DNA of 64,000 bases from Micromonospora echinospora (lineage in GTDB: Bacteria > Actinomycetota > Actinomycetes > Mycobacteriales > Micromonosporaceae): positions 1,612,001 to 1,676,000 of the forward strand of contig NZ_JACHJC010000001.1 of NCBI RefSeq assembly GCF_014203425.1, in the 5' to 3' direction. The notes beneath the pieces were generated by a model. It was given only the letters and a program-made list of their open reading frames with translations. It did not search any database and had not been told where the DNA came from. Below are positions 18,801 to 26,734 of this stretch, piece after piece. Position 1 is the stretch's first letter, and each line of letters starts with the position of its first letter. The position numbers were made by a program, and so were the translations under genes.

Positions 18801-20078
18801 CCGGACTTCAATCACGTCCACCTGCTCGGCGAGTCCACCACCGTCCACCCCCGCGCGGACGGACCGGCTCCGGGCAACGCGCCGCCCGTCGTGCCGGAGC
18901 CCGACCGGGTACGCGAGGAACACCGGCAGGCGCACGCCGACCGGATCGCCGCCGGGCTCTACGTACGCGACGTGCTCGCCGAGAGTGGAAGCCTCGACGC
19001 GGCCTTCGCCGCCGGGGTGACGCCCGTCGAACTGGCGCAGCACGCCGACGTTCCGACGCTGCGGCGGCTCATACCCGGGGTGGACGACGCCGCAGCAGCG
19101 GACCTGACGCGGTTGTTCGCCGACCCGCGCGTGCAACTGATGCTGGACCAGAGCTGGGAGGCGCCACCGCGACGAGAGGAGTTGCTGGCCGAGACGCTGG
19201 TACGGCAGCTCGCGGAGCGGCCCGACCTGGTCCGGATGATCCTGGCGACACCGGAACTCGCGAACTCGCTGACCGCGCGGCCGCTGACCCTGCACCACCT
19301 GGCCAGCCACCAGCAGGCCATCGACGTGTTGAAGGACGTGGTGGACGAGGTCTACGAACGGGGAGCGGATGTCGTCGCAGCGACGGAACTGCCGGCGCCG
19401 ACGCCAACTCCGCTGACAGACGCTCAATTGGCAGTGAGTGGCTCCTTTGCCACGGCTGACGTGGAGGCGGTGCAGCCCGGGTTCGATCCTGCACGACTCG
19501 GTGAGACGGCCTACCGAAAGCGGTATCTCAACCAGTTGTACGAGGAAGCCGCTGTGGCGCAGTTGGAGATCAACTCGCTGGGGCGGGACTTGGCGGCGTC
19601 ATGCGGCAGTGGCGCCGAATACCAGCCGCGCAGCAAGCCCAAGGACCGCGATCGGGCCGAGGACAAGATCAAGGGGTACGGCGGCGATGCCTCACGGCTG
19701 AAGGACGTCGCGGGCGGCTATGTCTCGTTCAACAACCTCGACGAACTCTACGGCGGACTGGCGCGCCTGAGGAATGACGAGCGAATGGATTTGGTGAAGT
19801 TCGAAGACCGCTTCCAGAACCCGCAGAATGGTGGATACCGAGATATACAGATGTTCCTCCGGGCGTCCAATGGCCATGTCGCAGAGTTCCGGCTGCAACT
19901 GGCGGCACTCGACGAAGTGGCGACCTGGGAACATTCCCTCTTCGAAGTGCGGCGTGACCTCGGAGCGGTGGCTCGTGAGGAGGGACGTAGCCTGACGGCG
20001 ACGGAGCTCGCCATTCGTCGAGGGGTGCTTCGGCGCCAGCGCGAGATGTTCTGGGCGGCTCTTCAGACGGCGCTGTAG
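15876..20078 (+). CDS. ESX-type polymorphic toxin with papain-fold and C-terminal RelA/SpoT-like domains
   Basis: 1400 residues, GTG at 15876 after GGAGGA. Residues about 1-110 form a WXG100-like translocation domain (VWDLADQWYGVAGVL) as in CpnT-type toxins. A hydrophobic Ala-rich region (about 130-165) and an amphipathic helical stretch follow, then a long Pro-rich linker (about 345-565) and a charged coiled coil (about 570-675). Residues about 745-950 match the papain-fold toxin/glutamine-amidase family, with catalytic Cys780 in INCLDCTLS, His886 in SHAWVALNQNG and Asp901 in LFLDPQSG. After a helical linker, residues about 1250-1400 resemble a RelA/SpoT synthetase: KPKDRDRAEDKIKGYGG, Asp1277 in KDVAGGYV, a GYRDIQMF strand, Glu1337 in AEFRLQL, and WEHSLFEVRR. 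Two paralogous small genes follow at once and are immunity candidates. Confidence 0.8.
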   Translation: MSMLPSPIPHPLDFCPWDVPGWIYEALDWVVGVEWPEGNERAVWDLADQWYGVAGVLTGPRDDATAAAGEVKSGYGGVGLVAGAFDTAWHKLAEGEDAPLHVLVAATDELGRLVDSCGCDIEGAKLEAWIELGILVVELLALAVAAVLTLGAASPAAAAAITATRVVVQQIFKRLVAQLARKAVKQGLKEAGERAAKEAAKAGARGLARRAALGGLVEAGQEAGTNLATQTYQNTTGRRDGLDLTDVSTSALGGFAGGAVAPLAGLGRHASGRFAEIGERFGREMAGETLAETAAGLATGQGPSLEDLARAAASGAAGSTTNQADSALQRRLDGQLSGLTVPPVGLDVPPVADPVGLIPAQRVAEPIVPSGAAVAGQVSPTPAPVPPHAAAAHPLAVDPPPPAPETVTSPVVGATPPDVARPLVTSSPTLSSVITDVPVASPTEQADPRTGTGSPSLAPGSTVPPPSTPVQAAAGPATLSPSIGDHPQSAAPPLSDRTAPGVGHPAPLSAPPPQPQPASPQGPLGPDPRPNPNPRFPLLESLAPPRPSTDPVAPNPGPLDSPPPDLSTIRERTARLVADRESFDRRRYHGYLQSQRTWFEDRRRQTRADWLHERAAYHEERASDWAAQAMELRRTGRTVAAQRWHREAHEADLEAADLREEARQVLAGRLVPEQVMVEDDLDFYRINDDVADLAVGAVETADHSALTGRGHPDPIDRSRPYGRRGGLRPPLALHQTDLERQMPRNPDGSVARTADPRRGGWFRLANDGGPAADATRGINCLDCTLSLFETWVHGRPRVAAPRTFDGYLDGDVLRPVGGEADGPLRVEETTGGRFQNLCPVDRPGITGPERRWLVDRGYRDLYAQLASGGHGSYAFLITSFEGGGSHAWVALNQNGTILFLDPQSGAVADRPLYHHSGRPFEGNVVGVDALVLGPDGRPMPLTGRPPGTYNVLPEPRPRPAPPRLPEPPPADDGDAPDFNHVHLLGESTTVHPRADGPAPGNAPPVVPEPDRVREEHRQAHADRIAAGLYVRDVLAESGSLDAAFAAGVTPVELAQHADVPTLRRLIPGVDDAAAADLTRLFADPRVQLMLDQSWEAPPRREELLAETLVRQLAERPDLVRMILATPELANSLTARPLTLHHLASHQQAIDVLKDVVDEVYERGADVVAATELPAPTPTPLTDAQLAVSGSFATADVEAVQPGFDPARLGETAYRKRYLNQLYEEAAVAQLEINSLGRDLAASCGSGAEYQPRSKPKDRDRAEDKIKGYGGDASRLKDVAGGYVSFNNLDELYGGLARLRNDERMDLVKFEDRFQNPQNGGYRDIQMFLRASNGHVAEFRLQLAALDEVATWEHSLFEVRRDLGAVAREEGRSLTATELAIRRGVLRRQREMFWAALQTAL

Positions 20079-20092
20079 GGGGAGATTGAGTG

Positions 20093-20560
20093 ATGGCTAC
20101 AGTCGACGGCGTCGAGCTTCCCGCCTATTTCGAGCACTACGACACGCCTGTGAAGCTGGTGGCCACACCGGACGGCGGTTACGCCGCCTGGAAGCTGGAC
20201 CGCTCGACCGGCGGCTGGCGGCCGGCGGACGATCTCGTCGACGACGTGATCGGTGGCATCGGCGGCGAGATCTACGTCCGCTCCGCTGATGCCTTCGTCC
20301 AGCACGTCGAACAGCTGCGGGGACGCCATCTGAGGGGCGAGGGAGAGATCTTCGCGCTCTACGACAGGGTTCGCGCCATCAACGAGCAAGCTCTCGCCGA
20401 GAAACGCAACTACACCGCGGACGAGGCGGCGCTGGTCAACGGTATCCGGCGGCGGACCTTTGTGATGTTCGAGGAGCAGCTCCAGCGGGCCGGTGATCCC
20501 GGCGCCGACCCCAGCATCGTCGACGGGTCGAGTCCGAAGCTGGACGGTGAGCGGCAGTGA
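20093..20560 (+). CDS. Candidate immunity protein, copy 1
   Basis: 155 residues. The ATG at 20093 follows GGGGAG by eight bases; a GTG three bases earlier would add one residue. It is a soluble alpha/beta protein with FEHYDTPVKLV, TGGWRPADD, EGEIFALYDRV and the terminal GIRRRTFVMFEEQLQ. I do not recognise a named family. It begins 15 bases after the toxin stop and overlaps the next gene, which is its paralogue. Position and size fit the rule that immunity genes follow the toxin, here one ending in a RelA/SpoT-like domain. Function is inferred from context only. Confidence 0.7.
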   Translation: MATVDGVELPAYFEHYDTPVKLVATPDGGYAAWKLDRSTGGWRPADDLVDDVIGGIGGEIYVRSADAFVQHVEQLRGRHLRGEGEIFALYDRVRAINEQALAEKRNYTADEAALVNGIRRRTFVMFEEQLQRAGDPGADPSIVDGSSPKLDGERQ

Positions 20561-21003
20561 CGGATTCAGTGGCTGAACTCGGCCTCGCGGGCTACTACGA
20601 CTACTACGACAATCCGGTGAAGTTCGTTCCGACCCCCGACGGTGGCCTCGCTGCGTGGCGGCTGGACCGCACCACGGGCGGTTGGCGGCCGGCGAACAAC
20701 ATTGTCGATGAGATCCTCTTCGCCAGGGAGCAGGAGATCTTCGTGCTCTCGGCTGATCGGTTCGTGCAGCGGGTCGAAGAAGAGCGCGGGCTGAGTCTGA
20801 ATGGAGAGGGACCGATCTTCGCGCTCTACGAGACGGTCCGGGCACTGGCGGCTCCCGCGATCGCGGAGAGGCGACCGTTCACCGCGGAGGAAGCGGCGTT
20901 GATCAAGGGAATCCGGCGGCGGACCTTTGTGATGTTCGAGGAGCAGCTCCAGCAGGCCGGTGACCCCGCCGCCGACCCCACCATCGCCGCCACCGCCTCC
21001 TGA
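20557..21003 (+). CDS. Candidate immunity protein, copy 2 (paralogue)
   Basis: 148 residues, GTG at 20557 overlapping the previous stop (GTGA). It aligns with copy 1 over its whole length: YYDYYDNPVKFVPTPDGG, TGGWRPANN, EGPIFALYETV and GIRRRTFVMFEEQLQ. A 42-base stretch is identical between the two genes (20444-20485 and 20911-20952), although the rest has diverged, which suggests gene conversion or strong constraint on that segment. It carries no Cys, no signal peptide and no membrane helix. Tandem immunity copies often protect against related toxin variants. Confidence 0.68.
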   Translation: MTDSVAELGLAGYYDYYDNPVKFVPTPDGGLAAWRLDRTTGGWRPANNIVDEILFAREQEIFVLSADRFVQRVEEERGLSLNGEGPIFALYETVRALAAPAIAERRPFTAEEAALIKGIRRRTFVMFEEQLQQAGDPAADPTIAATAS

Positions 21004-21020
21004 CGCGGCCCGGGAACGTC

Positions 21021-21740
21021 ATGTCCGTCGACGAGGGCATACCCGTGCCGTACGTGCCGCCCGCCGACGCGGCGGAGGCGACGCGCGTACAGGAGGAGTT
21101 GCGGTCGCGGGTGGACCTGGTGGGGCCCGGGCCCAGCGCGCCCGCGACGGTGGCCGGGCTGGACGTGGCCTACGCGCCCGACGGCGACCTGCTCGCCGCG
21201 GCCGTCACCGTGCTGGACGCGGCCAGTCTTGCCGTGGTGGACGAGGCGGTGTGCGTGGGCCGGCCCGCCTTCCCGTACGTGCCGGGGCTGTTCGCCTTCC
21301 GGGAGATGCCGGCGCTGCTGGCGGCGTTGGACCGGCTGACCGTTCGCCCGGAGCTGCTGGTGTGCGACGGGCACGGGCTGGCGCATCCGCGCCGGTTCGG
21401 GCTGGCCTGCCATCTGGGTCTGGTGACCGGCGTGCCCGCGATCGGGGTGGGCAAGACACCGCTCGTCGGCTCGTGGACGGGGCCGGGCCCGGAGCGTGGT
21501 GACAGCGCCGACCTTCGTGACGAGGGCGAGGTGGTCGGGCGGGTGCTGCGCACCCGGGACGGCGTCCGGCCGGTCTTCGTCAGCGTCGGGCACCGGATGG
21601 GGTTGGACAACGCGGTGGATCGGGTACTGGCACTGACGCCCCGGTACCGGCTGCCGGAGACGACCCGGACGGCCGACCAGCTCTGCCGCCGGGCGCTCGC
21701 CGCTGCCGTCGTCTCCGGCGGTGACCTGGACCGGCGGTGA
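21021..21740 (+). CDS. nfi: Endonuclease V (deoxyinosine 3' endonuclease)
   Basis: 239 residues, ATG at 21021. Endonuclease V hydrolyses the second phosphodiester bond 3' to deoxyinosine and so starts repair of deaminated adenine. The RNase H-like active site is visible: Asp in TVAGLDVAYA, Glu in PGLFAFREMPALL, Asp in LLVCDGHGLAHPRRFGLA, and the C-terminal SVGHRMGLDNAV segment. The usual YxPxxxxxRE core appears as YVPGLFAFRE. It starts 17 bases after the candidate immunity gene but is a conserved repair gene, so it probably marks the edge of the toxin island. Confidence 0.93.
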   Translation: MSVDEGIPVPYVPPADAAEATRVQEELRSRVDLVGPGPSAPATVAGLDVAYAPDGDLLAAAVTVLDAASLAVVDEAVCVGRPAFPYVPGLFAFREMPALLAALDRLTVRPELLVCDGHGLAHPRRFGLACHLGLVTGVPAIGVGKTPLVGSWTGPGPERGDSADLRDEGEVVGRVLRTRDGVRPVFVSVGHRMGLDNAVDRVLALTPRYRLPETTRTADQLCRRALAAAVVSGGDLDRR

Positions 21741-21847
21741 TCGCGTGGCGCGGCGCACATGTGGCGTGGTCGATGCGCGGGCACCCGCAGGGCCCGGTAG
21801 TAACCTGACCGGCGGATTCGGTCCGGGCGGAAACGGTGAGGTGGGGG

Positions 21848-22846
21848 ATGTCGGTGGGGCGGCACGCGGCGCGGTGGGCCATTGTCGGCGCGCTGCTGGG
21901 TGGCCTCGTCGCCGTTCCGGCGTCGCCGGCGCTGGCCCGGGACGACCGGGTCGGACTGCGCTCGGCGGGCAGCTTCACCGCCGGTGGCTCGCCGGGCGCC
22001 GTGACTGTCGAGGTGCGCAAGCGCACCGACGGCTGTGTGCAGCTGCGTACCGCGATCGGGCTCCGGCTGGAGGGCCTGCGGGCGGACCAGGTGCGGGTGC
22101 AGGTTGCCGCTGACGGCCGCTGGGTGCCGGTGCCGGTCTCCGGTGGTGACGGCGCGGTCGCCACCGCCGAGGTCGCGCCGGTCGACCGGCCGCTGTGCAA
22201 GGGCAAGGCCGCCACCGTGCGCTACCGGGTGTCGTTCCTGGCCGGCGCCGTCGGCGGGCGGCTGGAACTGGCGGGCGAGGCGAGCGCCGCGAACGGTGAC
22301 GTGCTCGGCCGGGCCGGTGGGTCGGCCCGGCTGGTGGGCGCGCCGCGTACGCCGAGCCCGAGCCCGTCCCGCAAGCCCTCGCCGACGCCCACGCCCAGCG
22401 CGAGTGAGACCACGCCGGCCGAGGCGACGGACACGTCGCCGGTCGCCGCCGCCGTCGCCCCGGCCACCGCCGCGGCCGACGACTCGTCGTTCGGAGGTTC
22501 CATGATCATGTGGTTCGGTATCGCGCTGGTGCTCGTCGGCGTGGCGCTCATCGTCCTGCTGCTGCGCCGCAGCCGCGCCGACCGCACCGGCGGCGGGCCG
22601 GTCGCCGACCCGCCGCCGGTCCCGCTGCCACGCAGCACCACCACCTACCGTTCCGGCGCCACCGGGCCGGCCCCCACGGTGTACGGCGGCGCGCCGGCGC
22701 CCCGTCCGGCCGGCAACGTGTACGGCGCGCCCGCGCCCGGCTCGACGCCGCCCGCGCCCAGCCCCATGCCGCCCGCGCCCGGCCCGATGCCGCCGGCCCC
22801 CGCGGGTGGGGACGCGACAAGCGTCCTGCCCCGCTTGCCGGACTGA
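21848..22846 (+). CDS. Secreted/membrane-anchored protein with Pro-rich tail, function unknown
   Basis: 332 residues from the ATG at 21848, which has a GGTGAGGTGGGG run upstream; GTG at 21836 is an alternative. A signal peptide ends near ALA-RD (about residue 31). An external beta-rich domain with two Cys (about 35-160) is followed by a Pro/Ser/Thr linker, one membrane helix (about 219-240: IMWFGIALVLVGVALIVLLLRR) and a cytoplasmic Pro/Ala/Gly-rich tail with repeated PPAPxPMPPAP. There is no LPXTG sortase signal. No family is recognised. It is a typical actinobacterial surface protein and has no clear operon partner. Confidence 0.65.
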   Translation: MSVGRHAARWAIVGALLGGLVAVPASPALARDDRVGLRSAGSFTAGGSPGAVTVEVRKRTDGCVQLRTAIGLRLEGLRADQVRVQVAADGRWVPVPVSGGDGAVATAEVAPVDRPLCKGKAATVRYRVSFLAGAVGGRLELAGEASAANGDVLGRAGGSARLVGAPRTPSPSPSRKPSPTPTPSASETTPAEATDTSPVAAAVAPATAAADDSSFGGSMIMWFGIALVLVGVALIVLLLRRSRADRTGGGPVADPPPVPLPRSTTTYRSGATGPAPTVYGGAPAPRPAGNVYGAPAPGSTPPAPSPMPPAPGPMPPAPAGGDATSVLPRLPD

Positions 22847-22979
22847 GGCCGAACCCGACCGGCTCGCGGGGTTACCGTGACGGTGGGTGGTCGCGCCGTG
22901 ACCCGGTGGCCGCCACCTGCCCGGCCGGAGGACGGACACCGGGGCCGAACGGGGCCCGGTGCCGGGGCCGGTTGGCCGA

Positions 22980-22985
22980 TAAGAT
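22980..22985 (+). promoter_or_regulatory. Candidate -10 element for the Trm112-pgi/pmi operon
   Basis: TAAGAT fits the actinobacterial -10 pattern and lies 59 bases before the Trm112 start, in the 198-base gap after 22846. No clear -35 hexamer is seen. The rest of that gap shows nothing else. Confidence 0.35.
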
Positions 22986-23044
22986 CGCGTGCGCCGATCG
23001 GCACCGCCGACCGGTGAGACCACATACGTGGAAGGAGCCGCGCC

Positions 23045-23251
23045 GTGGCCCTGGACCCGCAGTTGCTCGACATCCTCGCCTGCCCGGACACGCACCACGC
23101 CCCGCTCGACTACGACGCGCAGGCGCAGACGCTCACCTGCACCGAGTGCGGTCGCATCTTCGAGGTCCGCGACGACGTACCGGTGCTCCTGCTGGACGAG
23201 GCGCGCGGTGGACCCGCCGCCGACGAGGCGCGGGGCGGGTCGTCGCGGTGA
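23045..23251 (+). CDS. Trm112-family small zinc-ribbon-like protein
   Basis: 68 residues, GTG at 23045. LLDILACPDTHHAPL and LTCTECGRIFEVRDDVPVLL show the Trm112/UPF0434 fold. The first knuckle has a single Cys (CPDTHH instead of CPxC), as seen in many actinobacterial members, so zinc binding may use a His. Trm112 proteins act as small activator subunits of methyltransferases in other organisms; the bacterial role is less clear. Its stop overlaps the start of the sugar-isomerase gene (TGATG). Confidence 0.85.
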   Translation: MALDPQLLDILACPDTHHAPLDYDAQAQTLTCTECGRIFEVRDDVPVLLLDEARGGPAADEARGGSSR

Positions 23252-24444
23252 TGGAGGGTACGGCCGGGGTCAGCGGGCACCGGCACGCCGACGAGGCCCT
23301 GCTCGACAACGCGCCGCTGCTGGCCGAGCGGGATCCGGGCGGCATGCTCCGGCACACCGCGTCCGCCGGCGCCCAGGTGCGCGAGTCCGCGGCGCTGGCC
23401 GCCGAGGCCAACCTGTCCGTGCTCGCCGACGACGGCCGGCCCCGCGCTGTGGTCATCGCCGGAATCGGCACCGCCGGGCGTACCGGTGACGTGCTGGCCA
23501 CTGTCGCCGGGCCGCGCTGCCCGGTGCCGGTCATCCCGCACCGCAGCGCCGGAGTGCCGGGCTGGGTGGGCGCGGCGGACGTGGTCATCGCGGTGAGCGC
23601 GTCCGGCCGCAGCCCCGAGGCGCTGGGCGCGGCCGAGGCGGCGCACCGGCGAGGCGCCCGGCTGGTAGCGGTGGGCGCGCCCGACTCGCAACTCCAGTCG
23701 GTGGCGGAGCGGGCCCGGGCGCCGTTCATCCCGGTGCCGCGGCGCGCGCCGGCCCGAGCCAGCCTCTGGGCGCTCACCGTGCCGGTTCTGCTCGCCGCCC
23801 GTACCCTCGGGCTCGTGAAGGTCAACGAGGCCGATCTGGCGGAGACCGCGGCCCGGCTCGACGCCGACGCCGATCGATGCCGGCCGACCGCGGAGTCCTT
23901 CGTCAACCCGGCGAAGTCGCTGGCGCTGGGGCTGTCCGGCTCGATCCCGATCGTCTGGGGCTCGTCCCCGCTGGCGACAGTCGCGGCCCGGCGGTTCGGC
24001 GACACGTTGTCCGCAAACGCCCGTTACCCGGTGGTCGCCGGCGCGCTGGGTGAGGCGGGCCGGGGCCGTGTCGGCCTGCTCGACGGGGTGTTCGGCGGCC
24101 TGGCCGAGGGCGAGCGGGACATCTTCGCCGACCCGGGCGACGACGAGCCCGACGGCACCCGGCTGCGGCTGGTGCTGCTGCGTGACGGCGGGCTCAACGC
24201 CGACGACGACACCGACGAGCCGCTGGCGGTGGAGGAGCGCCGCGCGGACGCGGTGCAGACGCTCGCCGAGCGCCGTGGGGTGCGCTGCGACGTGGTGACC
24301 GCCGAGGGCGGCTCCGCGCTGGAGCGGCTCGCGTCGCTGGTGGCGGTGCCCGACTTCGCCTCGATCTACCTCGCCCTGGTGCACGGGCTGGACCCCATGG
24401 CCGTACCGGCCATCACGGAGATGAAGGAGCTGGCAAACCAGTGA
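23251..24444 (+). CDS. SIS-domain phosphoglucose/phosphomannose isomerase family protein
   Basis: 397 residues, ATG at 23251 overlapping the Trm112 stop. Two SIS domains can be followed. The first (about 55-180) has IAGIGTAGRTGDVLAT and VIAVSASGRSPEALGAA; the second (about 210-397) has SIPIVWGSSPLATVAARRFGDTLSANAR and the closing IYLALVHGLDPMAVPAI. This matches the bacterial/archaeal bifunctional Pgi/Pmi family that interconverts glucose-6-P, fructose-6-P and mannose-6-P, though many actinobacterial members are divergent in the active site. The nearby manA supports a role in mannose-phosphate supply. Confidence 0.82.
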   Translation: MEGTAGVSGHRHADEALLDNAPLLAERDPGGMLRHTASAGAQVRESAALAAEANLSVLADDGRPRAVVIAGIGTAGRTGDVLATVAGPRCPVPVIPHRSAGVPGWVGAADVVIAVSASGRSPEALGAAEAAHRRGARLVAVGAPDSQLQSVAERARAPFIPVPRRAPARASLWALTVPVLLAARTLGLVKVNEADLAETAARLDADADRCRPTAESFVNPAKSLALGLSGSIPIVWGSSPLATVAARRFGDTLSANARYPVVAGALGEAGRGRVGLLDGVFGGLAEGERDIFADPGDDEPDGTRLRLVLLRDGGLNADDDTDEPLAVEERRADAVQTLAERRGVRCDVVTAEGGSALERLASLVAVPDFASIYLALVHGLDPMAVPAITEMKELANQ

Positions 24445-24472
24445 GCACACGGGGCATCGAGCGGGGCGGGGA

Positions 24473-25495
24473 ATGAGCGCGAACGGGGGCACGAAGGCGA
24501 TCGTCGCCGCCCTGGCGGCGAACCTCGGTATCGCCGTCACCAAGTTCATCGCGTTCGCCCTGACCGGCTCGTCATCGATGCTTGCCGAGTCGATCCACTC
24601 GGTGGCCGACTCGGGCAACCAGGGCCTGCTGCTGCTCGGCGGCCGCCGGGCCAAGCGGCAGGCCACGCCGCAGCACCCGTTCGGGTACGGCCGGGAGCGC
24701 TACATCTACGCGTTCATCGTGGCGATCGTGCTGTTCAGCATCGGTGGCCTGTTCGCGCTCTACGAGGCGTACCACAAGGCGTCCGACCCGCACCCGATCG
24801 ACAGTTGGCAGTGGGTGCCGGTGGTGGTGCTGGTGGCGGCGATCGTGATGGAGAGCTTCTCCTTCCGTACCGCCATCAAGGAGTCCAACCTGGTCCGGGG
24901 CAACCAGAGCTGGGTCCGGTTCATCCGCCGGGCGAAGGCCCCGGAGCTGCCGGTGGTGCTGCTGGAGGACTTCGGCGCGCTCGTGGGTCTGGTCTTCGCG
25001 CTGTTCGGCGTCGGCATGACGCTGATCACCGGCAACGGCATGTGGGATGCGGCGGGCACCGCGATGATCGGTGTGCTGCTGGTGGTCATCGCGATCACGC
25101 TGGCGATCGAGACCAAGAGTCTGCTGCTGGGCGAGGGCGCGGAGCAGGGCGAGCTGGACAAGATCGAGCAGGCCGTGACCAGTGGCCCCGAGGTCGAGCG
25201 GATCATCCACATGAAGACGCTCTACCTGGGCCCGGAGGAGCTGATGGTGGCCGCGAAGATCGCGGTGCCGGCCTGGGAGACCGCCGAGGACCTGGCCCGC
25301 GACATCAACGCGGTCGAGGCGCGGATCCGGCGTGAGGTGCCGACCGCCCGGGTGATCTACCTGGAGCCGGACATCTACTCGCCGGAGGCGGAGCGGGCCG
25401 GCACCGGGCAGGCGGCGAGGACCGCCGTCCGGGAGGCCGCTGCCACCGGTGAGGCGCACACGGCCGACGAGGTGGCCGGGCGGCCCGGGAGCTGA
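24473..25495 (+). CDS. Cation diffusion facilitator family transporter
   Basis: 340 residues, ATG at 24473. The CDF fold is visible as about six membrane helices in the first 225 residues, with the metal site residues in MLAESIHSVADSGNQ (helix II) and LLEDFGALVGLVFALFG (helix V), and the HPFGYGRERYIYAF loop between. A soluble C-terminal domain (about 230-310) follows. The long insert after helix IV resembles the SLC30A9-like subgroup. It probably exports Zn2+ or a similar divalent ion in exchange for protons. It sits between sugar-isomerase and manA genes, and ManA is itself a zinc enzyme, which may be coincidence. Confidence 0.9.
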   Translation: MSANGGTKAIVAALAANLGIAVTKFIAFALTGSSSMLAESIHSVADSGNQGLLLLGGRRAKRQATPQHPFGYGRERYIYAFIVAIVLFSIGGLFALYEAYHKASDPHPIDSWQWVPVVVLVAAIVMESFSFRTAIKESNLVRGNQSWVRFIRRAKAPELPVVLLEDFGALVGLVFALFGVGMTLITGNGMWDAAGTAMIGVLLVVIAITLAIETKSLLLGEGAEQGELDKIEQAVTSGPEVERIIHMKTLYLGPEELMVAAKIAVPAWETAEDLARDINAVEARIRREVPTARVIYLEPDIYSPEAERAGTGQAARTAVREAAATGEAHTADEVAGRPGS

Positions 25496-25498
25496 CCG

Positions 25499-26656
25499 AT
25501 GGAGTTGTTGCAGGGCCGGATTCGCGACTACGCCTGGGGCTCGCGCACCGCGATCGCCGAGTTGCAGGGGCGGCCGGTGCCGAGCAACGGGCCGGAGGCG
25601 GAGCTGTGGCTGGGCGCCCACCCGGGCGCCCCGGGCACTGTGCAGCGGGACGGCCGTCCGGTCAGCCTCACCGAGCTGCTGGTGGCCGAGCCGGGCCACT
25701 GGCTGGGTGAGCGGCTGGTCGGCCGGTTCGGCACCCGGCTGCCGTTCCTGCTGAAGGTGCTGGCCGCCGACTCCCCGCTGAGCCTCCAGGCCCATCCGGA
25801 CGCCGAGCAGGCCCGCGCCGGGCACGCCGCCGACGTGGGGCGGGTCAACTACGTCGACCCGTACCACAAGCCGGAGTTGCTGGTGGCGCTCTCGGAGTTC
25901 GACGCGCTGTGCGGCTTCCGCGACCCGGGGGAGTCGGCGGCGGCGATCGCCGCGTTCGGCGTACCCGCGCTGGAGCCGGTGGTGGCGGCGTTGCGCGCCG
26001 GGCCGGTGGGGCTGCGGGAGGCGGTACGCCTGCTGTTGAGCTGGCCGCAGGCGGAGCGTGCCGGGCTGGTGGCGGCCGTGCTGGCGGCGGACGGCGGTCC
26101 GGCGCCGGCGGACGCGGAGCTGGTACGCACGCTGGCGGCCGGCTATCCGGACGATCCGGGCGTGGTGGTGGCGCTGCTGTTGCATCACGTCCGGCTGGCC
26201 TGCGGCGAGGGCATCTGGATGCCGGCCGGGAACCTGCACGCCTATCTGCGCGGCACCGGTGTGGAGATCATGGCGGCCAGCGACAACGTGCTGCGCGGCG
26301 GGCTGACCGCGAAGCGGGTCGACGTGGACGAGTTGCTGCGGGTGCTCCGGTTCGAGGTGCTGACCGAGCCGGTACTGCGGCCGGAGACGGTGGCGCCCGG
26401 GGTGCTGACGTGGCCGGTGCCGGTGGAGGACTTCGCGCTGCACCGGGTCGAGGTCGCCGCCGGTTCCCCGGGGACGCGGCTGACGCTGCCCGGGCCGCGG
26501 GTGGTGCTCTGCCGGGCCGGGAAGCTCACCGTCGACGACGGGGTGGGCGCGGTCACGCTCGGCGCGGGACAGGCCGCCGTGGGCACGGCTGCGGGCGGTC
26601 CGCTGACGCTGGGTGGCGACGGCGAGGCGTTCGTCGCCACCTGCGGCCTGCGCTGA
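25499..26656 (+). CDS. manA: Mannose-6-phosphate isomerase, class I
   Basis: 385 residues, ATG at 25499, three bases after the transporter stop. A cupin-type zinc enzyme: GRIRDYAWGSRTAI at the N-terminus, AELWLGAHPGAP, LPFLLKVLAADSPLSLQAHPD with the metal-binding Gln/His, NYVDPYHKPELLVAL with metal Glu/His, and the C-terminal EIMAASDNVLRGGLT signature. It converts fructose-6-P to mannose-6-P for cell-wall and glycolipid mannosylation. The gene ends the run of Trm112-isomerase-CDF genes. Confidence 0.95.
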   Translation: MELLQGRIRDYAWGSRTAIAELQGRPVPSNGPEAELWLGAHPGAPGTVQRDGRPVSLTELLVAEPGHWLGERLVGRFGTRLPFLLKVLAADSPLSLQAHPDAEQARAGHAADVGRVNYVDPYHKPELLVALSEFDALCGFRDPGESAAAIAAFGVPALEPVVAALRAGPVGLREAVRLLLSWPQAERAGLVAAVLAADGGPAPADAELVRTLAAGYPDDPGVVVALLLHHVRLACGEGIWMPAGNLHAYLRGTGVEIMAASDNVLRGGLTAKRVDVDELLRVLRFEVLTEPVLRPETVAPGVLTWPVPVEDFALHRVEVAAGSPGTRLTLPGPRVVLCRAGKLTVDDGVGAVTLGAGQAAVGTAAGGPLTLGGDGEAFVATCGLR

Positions 26657-26698
26657 GCGCTCCGGCAATAACCGCAAGTCCGACTTTCCCGAAATGGC

Positions 26699-26730
26699 TT
26701 GACGCCCCACTGGCGTGGTGTGACTCTATG
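26699..26730 (+). promoter_or_regulatory. Promoter in front of the ahcY leader
   Basis: TTGACG (26699-26704) is a good -35 hexamer; GACTCT or CTCTAT at 26722-26729 can serve as -10 with 17 or 19 bases between. Transcription would begin near 26735 and leave a leader of about 220 bases before ahcY. Confidence 0.5.
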
Positions 26731-26734
26731 GGTA

